Assembly: GCF_000425405.1 (NCBI RefSeq)
Contig: NZ_AUDJ01000015.1
Span: 148,655 to 212,654 of the forward strand
Origin: Ferrimonas kyonanensis DSM 18153
Lineage (GTDB): Bacteria > Pseudomonadota > Gammaproteobacteria > Enterobacterales > Shewanellaceae
Direction: 5' to 3'
DNA length: 64,000 bases
Below, in pieces: positions 26,786 to 35,099 of this stretch. Numbering within the stretch: the stretch's first letter is position 1; every line of letters begins with the position of its first letter. The translations under genes were made by a program, and so were the position numbers. The notes beneath the pieces are model-generated. The model saw nothing but the letters and a program-made list of their open reading frames with translations, was not told the DNA's origin and searched no databases.

Positions 26786-26807
26786 AAAACGCCGCCCTCA
26801 GGCGGCG
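26786..26807 (-). terminator. Terminator of speB
   Basis: On the minus strand CGCCGCC-TGAG-GGCGGCG is followed by TTTTAGTT, 20 bases past the agmatinase stop. The stem is perfect over 7 bases. Confidence 0.8.
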
Positions 26808-26827
26808 CTCATTGGTCCCAACCGCAA

Positions 26828-27745
26828 CTATTTCTGGTGGGCGACCACGTACAGCAGTTCGGTGGCGATGGTGGCTGCCGCCAGTGCGGTGGTTTCGGCG
26901 TGGTCGTAGGCGGGGGCCACCTCTACCACATCCATGCCCACAATCGGCAATTCGGTCAATTTTCGCAGCACCTTGAGTACCTTATCCGTGGTCATGCCGC
27001 CGCAGACCGGGGTACCGGTACCCGGGGCATAGGCAGGATCCAGGCAGTCGATATCGAACGTCAGGTACACTGGCCGGTCTCCGACCCGGGCGATGATCTG
27101 CGCCGCGATCTCATCGGCGCTGAGATCGTTGGCGCGGTCGGCGGTCAGTACCTCAAACGGGTGGTCCTGATAGTCGTATTCGGTGCGGATGCCGATTTGT
27201 ATGGAGTGCTCGGTGGCAAGCAAGCCCTCTTTGGGGGCATGGTAGAACATGGTGCCGTGATCGTAGCGGCTGCCCATACTGTAGGTGTCGGTATGGGCGT
27301 CGAAGTGCACCAGGGCCAATTGGCCAAATTTCTTGGCGTGAGCCCGCAGCAGAGGCAGGGTCACGAAATGGTCACCGCCAAAAGTGAGCATCCGTTTATC
27401 GGCATCGAGCAACGCGCTGGCATGGGTTTCGAGGCCCTGCAGTAACTGCTCGGCATCGCCGCAGTCGAACACCAGGTCGCCGCAATCCACCACAGACAGC
27501 CGATCCGCCAATGCAAAGCGCCAGGGGTAGCGTTGATCTTCCCAGGCCAAGTTGACGGAAGCGCGCCGAATGGCATCGGGGCCATTTCGGCTGCCGGGCC
27601 GGCCGGTGGTGGCCAGGTCGAAGGGCACACCGGTGACCACCCAGTCGGCTTTCGACTGGGCAGGACGAAACTCCAAGGGGTGGCGCAAAAAGCCAAAGGC
27701 ATTGGAGTAAAGCGAGTAATCTTTTTTATCGGCAAGCGTTGCCAT
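26828..27745 (-). CDS. speB: Agmatinase
   Basis: A 305-residue ureohydrolase that splits agmatine into putrescine and urea. The metal-binding motifs are intact: [21 protein letters not shown] and [18 protein letters not shown]. Length and sequence follow E. coli SpeB closely (for example [25 protein letters not shown]). The ATG at 27745 is used because GAGG precedes it. No speA (arginine decarboxylase) lies alongside, so agmatine must come from a distant locus or the medium. It is monocistronic with its own terminator. Confidence 0.95.
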   Translation of the reverse strand: MATLADKKDYSLYSNAFGFLRHPLEFRPAQSKADWVVTGVPFDLATTGRPGSRNGPDAIRRASVNLAWEDQRYPWRFALADRLSVVDCGDLVFDCGDAEQLLQGLETHASALLDADKRMLTFGGDHFVTLPLLRAHAKKFGQLALVHFDAHTDTYSMGSRYDHGTMFYHAPKEGLLATEHSIQIGIRTEYDYQDHPFEVLTADRANDLSADEIAAQIIARVGDRPVYLTFDIDCLDPAYAPGTGTPVCGGMTTDKVLKVLRKLTELPIVGMDVVEVAPAYDHAETTALAAATIATELLYVVAHQK

Positions 27746-27959
27746 ACTAACCTCAACACCCATCACGTTGGATGGCGCTGGTAAAGGGGTGAACGAAGGA
27801 ACATTTTCACCCGAGCTTCGGCGTTTGTCACCCTGTTCCCCTCGGCATCGGTGCTTTTTACTGCGGATCTGCTGTAACTATGAGCAGTTACCCGTTTCCG
27901 GGGCGAAATATGGCGCCGCCTTCATTACACTGAAGCTACCCTGATTTTGGAGAAAACCG

Positions 27960-28223
27960 ATGTCTCATCAATGGCGTGTCGAATGGCAAGGGCATAAGAT
28001 TCGAGTCCAGTCGACCTGGGCCGCCGGTACCCGGTTATACCTGGACGAACAACTGGTGGATCGCAACGGTGCCGTCTTTGGCTTGCCAGCACTGCAGCGG
28101 GTCGTGGGCCAGCTGGATGGTCTGCCGGTGACTGCCGAGGTGCAGTATCAGATGTTCTGGCCCACGGTGAAGATTCAGGTCGGCGAGGAGCTGGTTTTCG
28201 AAAAGCGCGCCCGGGCGTTTTAA
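27960..28223 (+). CDS. Small beta-rich conserved-type hypothetical protein
   Basis: An 87-residue cytoplasmic protein that I do not recognise with certainty. It alternates short beta-like stretches (WRVEWQGHKIRVQ, RLYLDEQLVDRN, VTAEVQYQMFWPTVKIQV, LVFEKRARAF). The pattern recalls a FAIM1-like beta-sandwich (W-x-V, then G-x-R-x-Y-x-D), but that is only a resemblance. A potential ribosome site GGAG lies about ten bases upstream. It converges on the MurE-like gene with a 4-base overlap. Confidence 0.65.
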   Translation: MSHQWRVEWQGHKIRVQSTWAAGTRLYLDEQLVDRNGAVFGLPALQRVVGQLDGLPVTAEVQYQMFWPTVKIQVGEELVFEKRARAF

Positions 28224-29644
28224 CGGTCGGCTGGCCTGAGCTGAGTCAGAACCTGCCAGTCGCCGTCATAGGGGCTGGGTTGGGAACGGTCGGCCTTCAG
28301 GTACTGATACTGTTCATCACCCTTGCCGCACACCATCAACAGATCGCCGGGGTGCATGGCCGCCAGAGCCGTGCCGATGGCGGAGCGGCGACAGGGAATA
28401 TGCCGGGCCGCCTGGTCCGGGTCCATGCGCTCTAGGATCTGCTCAAGCGGCCGGCCTAACGGATTGTCGCTGGTAAAATAGCAATGGTCGGAGAGGGCCA
28501 GCGCAGTGTGGCCAATCTGGGCGGCGTCTTCTAGTCGATCGCCGGTGACGCCCACCACGGTGTGGATCGCTCCCCGGCACTGCTGACGAGCCTGTTTGAG
28601 TAGCAGATTCAGGCTCGGCTGGTTGTGGGCATAATCGATGATGGCCTGGCTGCCGTCCGCCCAGTCCAGTCGTTGACCCCGCCCCGGTACCTGCCGCAAT
28701 TGCGCCAGTCGTTTTAGGACCACGGCCAGAGGCTGGCCGGCGGCCAGCGCCGCGCCGATCATCGCCAGGGCGTTTTCCACGTTGTACTGAAAGGGCAACC
28801 ACAGGCGGCAGGGGTATTGGCGCTGCTGATAATGCAGCACAAACTCACTGCCTTGTGCGCCACTGCGGCGAATGTCGGCGTACAGGGTTGCATCGGGATC
28901 GGTGCAGCTGTAGCCGATGACATCGGCCCGCTGGCGGCAGCGATCGGCAATCACCGCAGCGCTGTCGTCATCCAGGTTGATCACCGCGCAGCCACCGGGC
29001 TTAAGCCGGTCGATAAGGCGCAGCTTGGCCTGTTGATAGGCATCACGATGGCCATGAAAATCGAGATGGTCTTCGCTGACGTTGGTGTACACCGCCACAT
29101 CGAACAGCATGGCGTCGACCCGGTCTTGGGCCAGTGCGTGGCTGCTGACCTCCATGACGTGGTGTCGATAGCCTTGTTGCCGCAGCTCATGAAACTGATT
29201 GAGCAGGGTCACGGCATCGGCGGTGGTGTTCAGTTGCGGCACCAGGTGATCGCCGGCAAGCCGGCCTAGGGTGCCGCTGTAGCTGCTGTGGTCTTCCTGG
29301 TTTAACAACTGATGCAGGCCATAGGCTACCGTGGTTTTGCCATTGGTGCCGGTGACCCCAATCTGGGTCAACTGCTCCGCAGGGAATTGCAGGTAGTGAT
29401 TGATCAGGCTGATGCTGGCGGCGAAACTGCCGGTCACCAGGCAGGGGATTGGCAGCGACAGGGGCCGGGTGGCGATCACCAAGCCGGCCCCGGCTTTGGC
29501 GGCGGCCTCGGCGAACTGATGGCTGTCCTGATGCAGGCCCTGTTTACAGACGAAGGCGTCACCGGATTGAACCGCGCGACTGTCGAGGACAAAGCGGGAT
29601 GGAGCCAGGCGGTGCAGGGTGTCGACAAGCGTTGATTTGGTCAT
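28220..29644 (-). CDS. Orphan MurE-like Mur ligase
   Basis: A 474-residue ATP-dependent amino-acid ligase of the Mur family. The central domain has GTNGKTT (99-105), EVSSHALAQDRVD (165-177), EDHLDFHGH (191-199) and the AK-x-R-L segment with the usually carbamylated lysine (about 207). The C-terminal domain begins at PGRGQRLDW. MurE enzymes normally carry DNPR (DAP-type) in the substrate pocket; here the motif reads DNPL (393-396). The gene lies outside any division/cell-wall cluster. It may load a different amino acid or act on another UDP-sugar peptide. An MpaA/Mpl-type recycling role is less likely. Confidence 0.82.
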   Translation of the reverse strand: MTKSTLVDTLHRLAPSRFVLDSRAVQSGDAFVCKQGLHQDSHQFAEAAAKAGAGLVIATRPLSLPIPCLVTGSFAASISLINHYLQFPAEQLTQIGVTGTNGKTTVAYGLHQLLNQEDHSSYSGTLGRLAGDHLVPQLNTTADAVTLLNQFHELRQQGYRHHVMEVSSHALAQDRVDAMLFDVAVYTNVSEDHLDFHGHRDAYQQAKLRLIDRLKPGGCAVINLDDDSAAVIADRCRQRADVIGYSCTDPDATLYADIRRSGAQGSEFVLHYQQRQYPCRLWLPFQYNVENALAMIGAALAAGQPLAVVLKRLAQLRQVPGRGQRLDWADGSQAIIDYAHNQPSLNLLLKQARQQCRGAIHTVVGVTGDRLEDAAQIGHTALALSDHCYFTSDNPLGRPLEQILERMDPDQAARHIPCRRSAIGTALAAMHPGDLLMVCGKGDEQYQYLKADRSQPSPYDGDWQVLTQLRPADR

Positions 29645-29653
29645 AGAGAATAG

Positions 29654-29673
29654 GCCGGGCCTGCTGGCCCGGC
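29654..29673 (-). promoter_or_regulatory. GC hairpin between gloA and the MurE-like gene
   Basis: GCCGGGC and GCCCGGC pair perfectly with a 6-base loop, only nine bases ahead of the MurE-like ATG and ten past the gloA stop. No purine-rich ribosome site is visible between it and the ATG, so it may limit translation of the MurE-like protein or end the gloA transcript. Confidence 0.45.
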
Positions 29674-29683
29674 GGAACCGCGG

Positions 29684-30097
29684 TTAATTGTCCAATCCAG
29701 CACTGGCCTGACTCTGTTGAATCAGCTCGATCATGTAGCCATCGGGATCACGGACAAAGGCGATGTGGGTGTTACCACCCAGTACCGGGCCGGGTTCGCG
29801 GGTTACCTCACCACCGGCGGCCTTGATCTTGTCACAGGCTTGGTAGATGTCGTCAAACCCGAGGGCCAGATGGCCAAAGGCGTTGCCGTTATCGTAGTCG
29901 CTGACGCCCCAGTTGTAGGTCAACTCCACCACGGCGTGGCCATCCTTCTCTTCACCGTAGCCCACAAACGCCAGGGTGTATTTATACTCAGGATTTTCAG
30001 ATTTGCGCAGCAGGGTCATGCCCAGAACATCGGTATAGAATTGAATGGAGCGATCGAGATCGCCCACGCGCAGCATGGTGTGCAGCATTTGAGGCAT
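29684..30097 (-). CDS. gloA: Lactoylglutathione lyase (glyoxalase I)
   Basis: A 137-residue metalloenzyme that converts the methylglyoxal-glutathione hemithioacetal to S-lactoylglutathione. It starts [20 protein letters not shown] (metal-binding His near residue 5) and continues with [23 protein letters not shown]. The glutamate is in VVELTYNWG (near 57), the second His is in FGHLALGF (near 75), and the final glutamate is in GYMIELIQQ (near 123). It is of the short E. coli type. The second T of its likely promoter region lies in the long gap to uvrY. Confidence 0.95.
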   Translation of the reverse strand: MPQMLHTMLRVGDLDRSIQFYTDVLGMTLLRKSENPEYKYTLAFVGYGEEKDGHAVVELTYNWGVSDYDNGNAFGHLALGFDDIYQACDKIKAAGGEVTREPGPVLGGNTHIAFVRDPDGYMIELIQQSQASAGLDN

Positions 30098-30858
30098 GGG
30101 GTGCGTTCCTTGATTGTCTGTTATGGCGCAAAGTGTAATGCCAAATTGATTCGGGGTCGACCCGCCACCGGTCGCAATGCCATCAGTGGAGCAAAAAAGA
30201 CAGCCCCCAGTCGGTAGTTAAAAAAAGTGAGGGTATCAGGCAGTTAATCTGTTTTTCCGTCACAGTCGGGTCTGGGAGGGAAACGATAATGTCGGCCTTG
30301 CGGGGGCTGTGCGAATTGGGTCAAGGCTGCGATTGTGGATCCGGCTTGCCGTGGCTCATCGAAACCAAGGCATCGGCCGCGACCGTTAGCGATATTGTTG
30401 CGACAGTTGTAGTTGTTTGGTCTGCAATTGGGCGCCTTGTCTAGAGTTTTATGCTGGTGATTTTTTCATGGTGGGGTTTGGTGGTGGTGATTTGTCCTTA
30501 TAAGCGCATGATTATTCGCGGTTTGCGACTTTGGCCATGGTCGGTGTGCGCGATTGCCGCCGGGGCGATAGAGGGGATAGTAAAGCCGGTTTTTTTGGAG
30601 TAAATCCTTGATAAGCTGGTTCAAATTAGAGAGTCAAAGGCTGTCACGTTCAGTTGCCAAACTGAGACAGGAGTCGGCAAAATTGCTCTTGGGTAAATTG
30701 ATTAAGTGCATTAATAATCAATAGTTTATGGGGTTGATCATGGGCAGGGACCGTCCGAATGTAAACCGGTGTAAGCCCTTGATCGCATCAGTAATTTCAG
30801 TATTATCGAAGGACTGCTGACTGAGCAGTGATAACGGTTTGTATAAAGGGGTTGGCGT
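30098..30858. other. Long intergenic region upstream of uvrY
   Basis: About 760 bases between divergent gloA and uvrY. I see a good uvrY promoter at 30779-30806 and an 8-base inverted repeat (ATTGATTA at 30697-30704 and TAATCAAT at 30715-30722). I see no supported protein gene, and no clear terminator-capped small RNA. Confidence 0.5.
30779..30806 (+). promoter_or_regulatory. Probable uvrY promoter
   Basis: TTGATC (30779-30784), a 16-base spacer, and TATTAT (30801-30806); the start codon follows 52 bases later. Confidence 0.55.
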
Positions 30859-31500
30859 TTGATCCATATCTACCTAGTTGACGACCACGCATTGGTGCGT
30901 ACCGGCATCCGACGAATCTTGGATGATGAGCGAGGCATCAAAGTGGTTGGTGAAGCCGAAGACGGTGAAGTCGCGGTAAACTGGTGTCGCAAAAACGATG
31001 TCGATGTCATTTTGATGGACATGAACATGCCGGGTATTGGCGGGCTGGAAGCCACTCGCAAGATTCTCCGATTCAATCCCGACGCCAAAATCATTGTACT
31101 GACCATTCACACCGAAGAGCCGTTTCCCACTAAGGTGATGCAAGCCGGTGCCGCAGGTTACCTGACCAAAAATGCGCCTCCGGGAGAGATGGTGCAGGCG
31201 ATTCGTCAAGTGGCGTGCGGTCAACGCTATCTGTCGCCGCAGATCGCCCAGCAGATGGCGCTGAATAAATTTAAAACCGAAGACAACCCGTTTGACGATC
31301 TGTCGGAGCGGGAACTGCAGATCATGATGATGATCACCGCCGGGCAGAAGGTCAGCGACATCTCCGAAAGCCTGAATCTGAGCCCCAAGACCGTCAACAG
31401 CTATCGCTATCGGTTGTTCCAGAAACTGAACATCGGTGGTGATGTGGAGTTGACCCGTCTGGCGATTCGCTATGGTATGCTGGACGCAGAGAAACTCTGA
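30859..31500 (+). CDS. uvrY: Response regulator UvrY (GacA/SirA/VarA)
   Basis: A 213-residue FixJ/NarL-class regulator, partner of the BarA/GacS kinase and activator of the small RNAs that titrate CsrA. The receiver has acidic DD near residue 8 and the phospho-acceptor in VILMDMNMPGIGGLEATRKI (Asp54). The LuxR-type HTH lies in SERELQIMMMITAGQKVSDI and LSPKTVNSYRYRLFQKLNI. The initiation codon is TTG, at exactly the place where the E. coli protein begins; AAAGGGG lies ahead of it. It is followed 12 bases later by uvrC, the conserved uvrY-uvrC order. Confidence 0.95.
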   Translation: MIHIYLVDDHALVRTGIRRILDDERGIKVVGEAEDGEVAVNWCRKNDVDVILMDMNMPGIGGLEATRKILRFNPDAKIIVLTIHTEEPFPTKVMQAGAAGYLTKNAPPGEMVQAIRQVACGQRYLSPQIAQQMALNKFKTEDNPFDDLSERELQIMMMITAGQKVSDISESLNLSPKTVNSYRYRLFQKLNIGGDVELTRLAIRYGMLDAEKL

Positions 31501-31512
31501 TCCCCAGCTTGA

Positions 31513-33351
31513 ATGACCGACACCCAATTTGATGCCAAGGCGTTTTTAAAGACCGTGACTTCCCAACCTGGGGTGTATCGTATGTACGATGCCCCAGGCG
31601 GCACGGTGATCTACGTCGGCAAGGCCAAAAACCTAAAGAAACGACTCAGCTCCTATTTTCGTACCCAGCTGCCCGATGCCAAAACCCAGGCATTGGTGGC
31701 CAACATTGGCTTTATCGAAGTCACCGTTACCCACACCGAAACCGAAGCGCTGATCCTGGAGCACGATTACATTAAGTTGTACATGCCCAGGTACAACGTG
31801 CTGCTCAGAGACGACAAATCCTACCCTTACATCTTTCTGTCCCAGCATCGACACCCCAAACTGGGGTTTCATCGCGGTGCGCGGCGGGCCAAGGGACGGT
31901 ATTTCGGTCCGTTTCCCAATGGCGGCGCGGTTCGGGACAGTTTGCATTTGATGCAAAAGCTGTTTCCCATTCGTCAGTGCGAAGACGGCTACTACAAAGC
32001 CCGTTCTCGTCCCTGCCTGCAATACCAGCTTAAACGCTGCAGTGCCCCCTGCGTCGGCAAAATCAGTGATGAGGATTACGCCGAGCAGGTCAAGATGGCG
32101 ACGCTGTTTCTGCAGGGCAAAAATCGCCAGGTGATTGAGCAGTTGGTGGGCTGGATGGAGCAGGCTAGCAGTGAGCTGAATTTCGAGAAGGCGGCCCTGT
32201 ATCGGGATCAGATTCAGGCGATGCGCACGGTGCAGGAGCAGCAGGGCGTCCACGGCTCTCTGGGGCAGATGGATGTCGTGGGGGTGGCCACCGACAACGG
32301 CATGGCCTGTTGTCACATGCTGTTCATTCGTGATGGCAAGATTCTGGGCAGCCGTAGCTATTTTCCCAACCTGCCGGCAGACACCAGTGACGATGAGTTG
32401 CTGACCTCGTTTCTGCTGCAGTTCTACCTGGGCGGGGGCGACGAACGTCAGATCCCGCCGGAGATCATCCTACCGCTGATGCCGGACGATCAACTGCCGT
32501 TGCAGGAGGCGTTGGCCCAGCGTGGCAACCATAAGGTGACCTTAAAGCACACCGTGCGGGCCGATCGGGCGCAGTTTCAGCGCCTGGCTCAGACCAATGC
32601 GGTGACCGCACTCTCCAGTAAAGTGGCGCACAAGACCACGGTGGCCGACCGTTATCGATTGCTGAATGACACACTGGAGCTGAGTCAGCCCATCAGCCGC
32701 ATGGAGTGCTTTGACATCAGCCATACCATGGGCGAGCGCACCGTCGCCAGTTGCGTGGTGTTTGATGCCGAGGGCCCATCGAAGCGGGATTACCGACGCT
32801 ACAACATCGATGGCATTACTCCTGGGGACGATTATGCCGCCATGGCCCAGGCCCTGAGGCGGCGGTTTGACAAAGTGGTGGAGGAGGTCAACATTCCCAC
32901 CATTTTGTTTATTGACGGCGGTCGCGGCCAGTTGAGCCAGGCGGAAGCCATTGTTGAGCAGACCCTGGGCGCCAAAGGCCTGAGGTTGCCGCTGTTGATT
33001 GGGGTGGCCAAAGGTGAGGGCCGTAAACCGGGCCTGGAGACTCTGTTTGTCGGCTTTAGCCGCGAGGTGATTGACCTGGCCGCCGACTCACCGGCTCTGC
33101 ATCTGATTCAGCACATTCGCGATGAGGCGCACCGGTTTGCTATCTCCGGTCATCGGGCCGCGCGAGGTAAGGCTCGTTCCCAATCCACCCTCGAGCAGAT
33201 CCCCGGAGTAGGGGCCAAGCGACGCCAGTCATTGCTTAAATACATGGGTGGAATGCAGGAGATCAAAGGGGCCAGTGTTGAGGAATTGAGCAAAGTACCG
33301 GGAATTAGCTCAGAACTGGCACAAAAGATACATGACGCATTGCGCGGCTAA
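31513..33351 (+). CDS. uvrC: Excinuclease ABC subunit C
   Basis: A 612-residue nuclease that makes both incisions in nucleotide-excision repair after UvrAB damage recognition; the length is normal. It has the N-terminal GIY-YIG domain (GVYRMYD and [14 protein letters not shown], residues about 17-40), a UVR domain ([18 protein letters not shown], near 215-235) for UvrB contact, the UvrC homology/RNase H-like domain (MECFDISH near 397, [12 protein letters not shown]) and C-terminal helix-hairpin-helix repeats ([30 protein letters not shown]). It is co-transcribed with uvrY and probably pgsA. Confidence 0.97.
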   Translation: MTDTQFDAKAFLKTVTSQPGVYRMYDAPGGTVIYVGKAKNLKKRLSSYFRTQLPDAKTQALVANIGFIEVTVTHTETEALILEHDYIKLYMPRYNVLLRDDKSYPYIFLSQHRHPKLGFHRGARRAKGRYFGPFPNGGAVRDSLHLMQKLFPIRQCEDGYYKARSRPCLQYQLKRCSAPCVGKISDEDYAEQVKMATLFLQGKNRQVIEQLVGWMEQASSELNFEKAALYRDQIQAMRTVQEQQGVHGSLGQMDVVGVATDNGMACCHMLFIRDGKILGSRSYFPNLPADTSDDELLTSFLLQFYLGGGDERQIPPEIILPLMPDDQLPLQEALAQRGNHKVTLKHTVRADRAQFQRLAQTNAVTALSSKVAHKTTVADRYRLLNDTLELSQPISRMECFDISHTMGERTVASCVVFDAEGPSKRDYRRYNIDGITPGDDYAAMAQALRRRFDKVVEEVNIPTILFIDGGRGQLSQAEAIVEQTLGAKGLRLPLLIGVAKGEGRKPGLETLFVGFSREVIDLAADSPALHLIQHIRDEAHRFAISGHRAARGKARSQSTLEQIPGVGAKRRQSLLKYMGGMQEIKGASVEELSKVPGISSELAQKIHDALRG

Positions 33352-33401
33352 GCGCTTTTGGGCATGATTGACGGCTACGTGAGCCAGCTAGGGCGTTTGT
33401 T

Positions 33402-33956
33402 TTGACCTTTAATATTCCAAATATTCTCACACTGTTACGGCTCGTACTGATCCCGTTCTTTTTGGTGTTCTTTTATCTTCCGTGGGAATACGCATACGTG
33501 ACCGCAGCGGGTATCTTCATGCTGGCGGCGTTTACCGATGCACTGGATGGCTACCTGGCACGCAAACTCAATCAAACCACCCCCTTTGGCGCCTTCCTCG
33601 ATCCTGTGGTCGATAAGGTGATGGTCGCCAGTGCCCTGGTGGTGCTGGTGCAAAGCTACGAAAGCTCCATCTGGATGACCATTGCTGCCATCATCATGAT
33701 TGGTCGTGAAATCGTCATTTCGGCGCTGCGGGAGTGGATGGCCGAGATGGGCAAGCGCAGCAGTGTGGCCGTGTCCTGGATTGGCAAATTTAAAACCGCC
33801 GCCCAGATGCTGGCCATTACCGGCCTCATCGCCCAGATGAACGAAGAGATGGTCAACATCTCCATGGTGATGCTGTATGTGGCCACGGCACTGACCTTGT
33901 GGTCTATGCTGGTGTACCTGAAAGCGGCCTGGAAGGACCTCAGTGCTCACGGTTAA
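33402..33956 (+). CDS. pgsA: CDP-diacylglycerol-glycerol-3-phosphate 3-phosphatidyltransferase
   Basis: A 184-residue inner-membrane enzyme for the committed step of phosphatidylglycerol and cardiolipin synthesis. The CDP-alcohol phosphotransferase signature DG-x2-AR-x8-G-x3-D-x3-D is visible as DGYLARKLNQTTPFGAFLDPVVDK (given in parts: DGYLARK, GAFLD, VVDK, residues about 47-70). IGREIVISALREWMAEMGKR matches E. coli. The start is TTG, aligning with the E. coli N-terminus. The uvrY-uvrC-pgsA order and the downstream tRNA genes follow the enterobacterial layout. Confidence 0.95.
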   Translation: MTFNIPNILTLLRLVLIPFFLVFFYLPWEYAYVTAAGIFMLAAFTDALDGYLARKLNQTTPFGAFLDPVVDKVMVASALVVLVQSYESSIWMTIAAIIMIGREIVISALREWMAEMGKRSSVAVSWIGKFKTAAQMLAITGLIAQMNEEMVNISMVMLYVATALTLWSMLVYLKAAWKDLSAHG

Positions 33957-34007
33957 ACCCCATTGGCCGTTTTGACAGCAGTTAACCCGTTTGCGGACAA
34001 ATGGTTA

Positions 34008-34035
34008 TTGACGGCGGTAAGGGTTTAAGTAGAAT
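34008..34035 (+). promoter_or_regulatory. Promoter of the tRNA-Cys/tRNA-Leu pair
   Basis: TTGACG (34008-34013), 16-base spacer, TAGAAT (34030-34035), 33 bases ahead of the tRNA-Cys 5' end. Confidence 0.65.
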
Positions 34036-34068
34036 ACACAGCGTCTTCGGGGACGAAGACACAAAAAT

Positions 34069-34142
34069 GGCGCGTTGGCAGAGTGGCTATGCAGCGGATT
34101 GCAAATCCGTGGACCTCGGTTCGACTCCGGGACGCGCCTCCA
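34069..34142 (+). tRNA. tRNA-Cys (GCA), copy 1
   Basis: A 74-base cloverleaf. GGCGCGT pairs with ACGCGCC in the acceptor stem, the anticodon loop reads TTGCAAA with GCA at 34101-34103, and the T-loop is GGTTCGACTCC. The CCA end is encoded. It is identical to the copy at 63345. Confidence 0.97.
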
Positions 34143-34182
34143 CTTTTTAGGATAGAGATGCCGGATTCGGTGCCTGTATTCT

Positions 34183-34269
34183 GCCCTGGTGGTGAAATTG
34201 GTAGACACAAGGGATTTAAAATCCCTCGCTGGTAACAGCGTGCCGGTTCAAGTCCGGCCCGGGGCACCA
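34183..34269 (+). tRNA. tRNA-Leu (UAA)
   Basis: An 87-base class II tRNA with a long variable arm. The acceptor GCCCTGG/CCGGGGC, anticodon loop TTTAAAA (TAA) and T-arm GCCGGTTCAAGTCCGGC are visible, and CCA is encoded. It lies 40 bases after tRNA-Cys and is probably processed from the same transcript. Confidence 0.97.
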
Positions 34270-34276
34270 TCTTCTG

Positions 34277-34334
34277 ACCCTTGTGGTTAGTACATTAAAG
34301 CTCAATCCTCTCAGGAGGTTGGGCTTTTTTGTTG
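34277..34334 (+). repeat. Direct repeat copy 1 (tRNA-Leu terminator region)
   Basis: A 58-base segment running from ACCCTTGTGG through the terminator to TTTTTTGTTG. It recurs at 36756-36812 with three single-base gaps and about three substitutions; both copies share AGTACATTAAAGCTCAA exactly. It brackets the ABC-F segment. Confidence 0.8.
34299..34330 (+). terminator. Terminator of the tRNA-Cys/tRNA-Leu operon
   Basis: AGCTCAATCCTC pairs with GAGGTTGGGCT (one bulged T, one G-T pair in the lower stem), followed by six T residues, 30 bases after tRNA-Leu. Confidence 0.88.
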
Positions 34335-35099
34335 TCTGTTTTTTAAGCCATTCTCCGTTGTAATTTCATGACTAGTCCTGGTTTCATTGGCGGAGCCTCA
34401 GAGCGGTGCCAGCCGTGATTAGAGCGAAGAGCATTGCGCCTTGGTCGATGTTGGCGGCGTATACGAAAGCCGGGGTAGGGGCAGGTTCAGCCAGATGAAC
34501 TTGGGCAGGGCCGTGACACGCCCGAGCCTACGCACCAGGGGCCTACACTTGCACGTCCCGAGGTGGGGACTGACTCGTGGCACGTGTACTGGCAAACCAT
34601 CACCTGGCCAATCATTCATCGGATGCCCAAGGCGTTCGCCACCGTTAAGAGGTTCACTCTTGTCGAACCATTGTTGGTGATTCGGCCGCTGTCGATTGCT
34701 TGGGAGAGTGGTGCTGGGGGAGTCGGTGGAATCAAACAAGCTGGTGAATGGTCCGTTTCATTGCGGAACAGGTTGCATTCAGCCTCTGTGGTTAAAATGG
34801 ACGCCTGACTTCGCTCTTGAACCGCGACAGCCCCAAAGGTTAATATTCCGCCACTGAAAAGGAGTAGGCGTACACATGAACAACTGAGCCCCAACCGATC
34901 ACTTTCATTCACTTTGCCTATTCATGGCAGAGCGACGTCTTGATCGACAGGAAACTGTGGGAGCTCTTTTGGATCTTTGCTGCATACGCCGCGCCCCCTT
35001 TGTGTGTGGGTGAACGACCGCTGTAGTATTGTGGTTGGCGAATAAGCCTGAACTCAACACCGAGAGCCCCGCTTCCTGTCTTTGATTACAGGAGGCCTG
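34335..35099. other. Non-coding or decayed segment between the tRNA terminator and the ABC-F gene
   Basis: About 765 bases without a convincing gene. Several open frames of 79-106 codons overlap on both strands, are compositionally odd and have no ribosome site, so they were not accepted. The right end carries the ABC-F ribosome-binding site. This could be decayed foreign DNA, judging by the flanking duplicated terminator. Confidence 0.45.

Noticed and set aside
34419..34739. 106-codon minus frame and overlapping plus frames between the tRNA terminator and ABC-F gene
   Set aside because: Mutually overlapping frames with no ribosome site and odd composition; reported as unexplained DNA instead.
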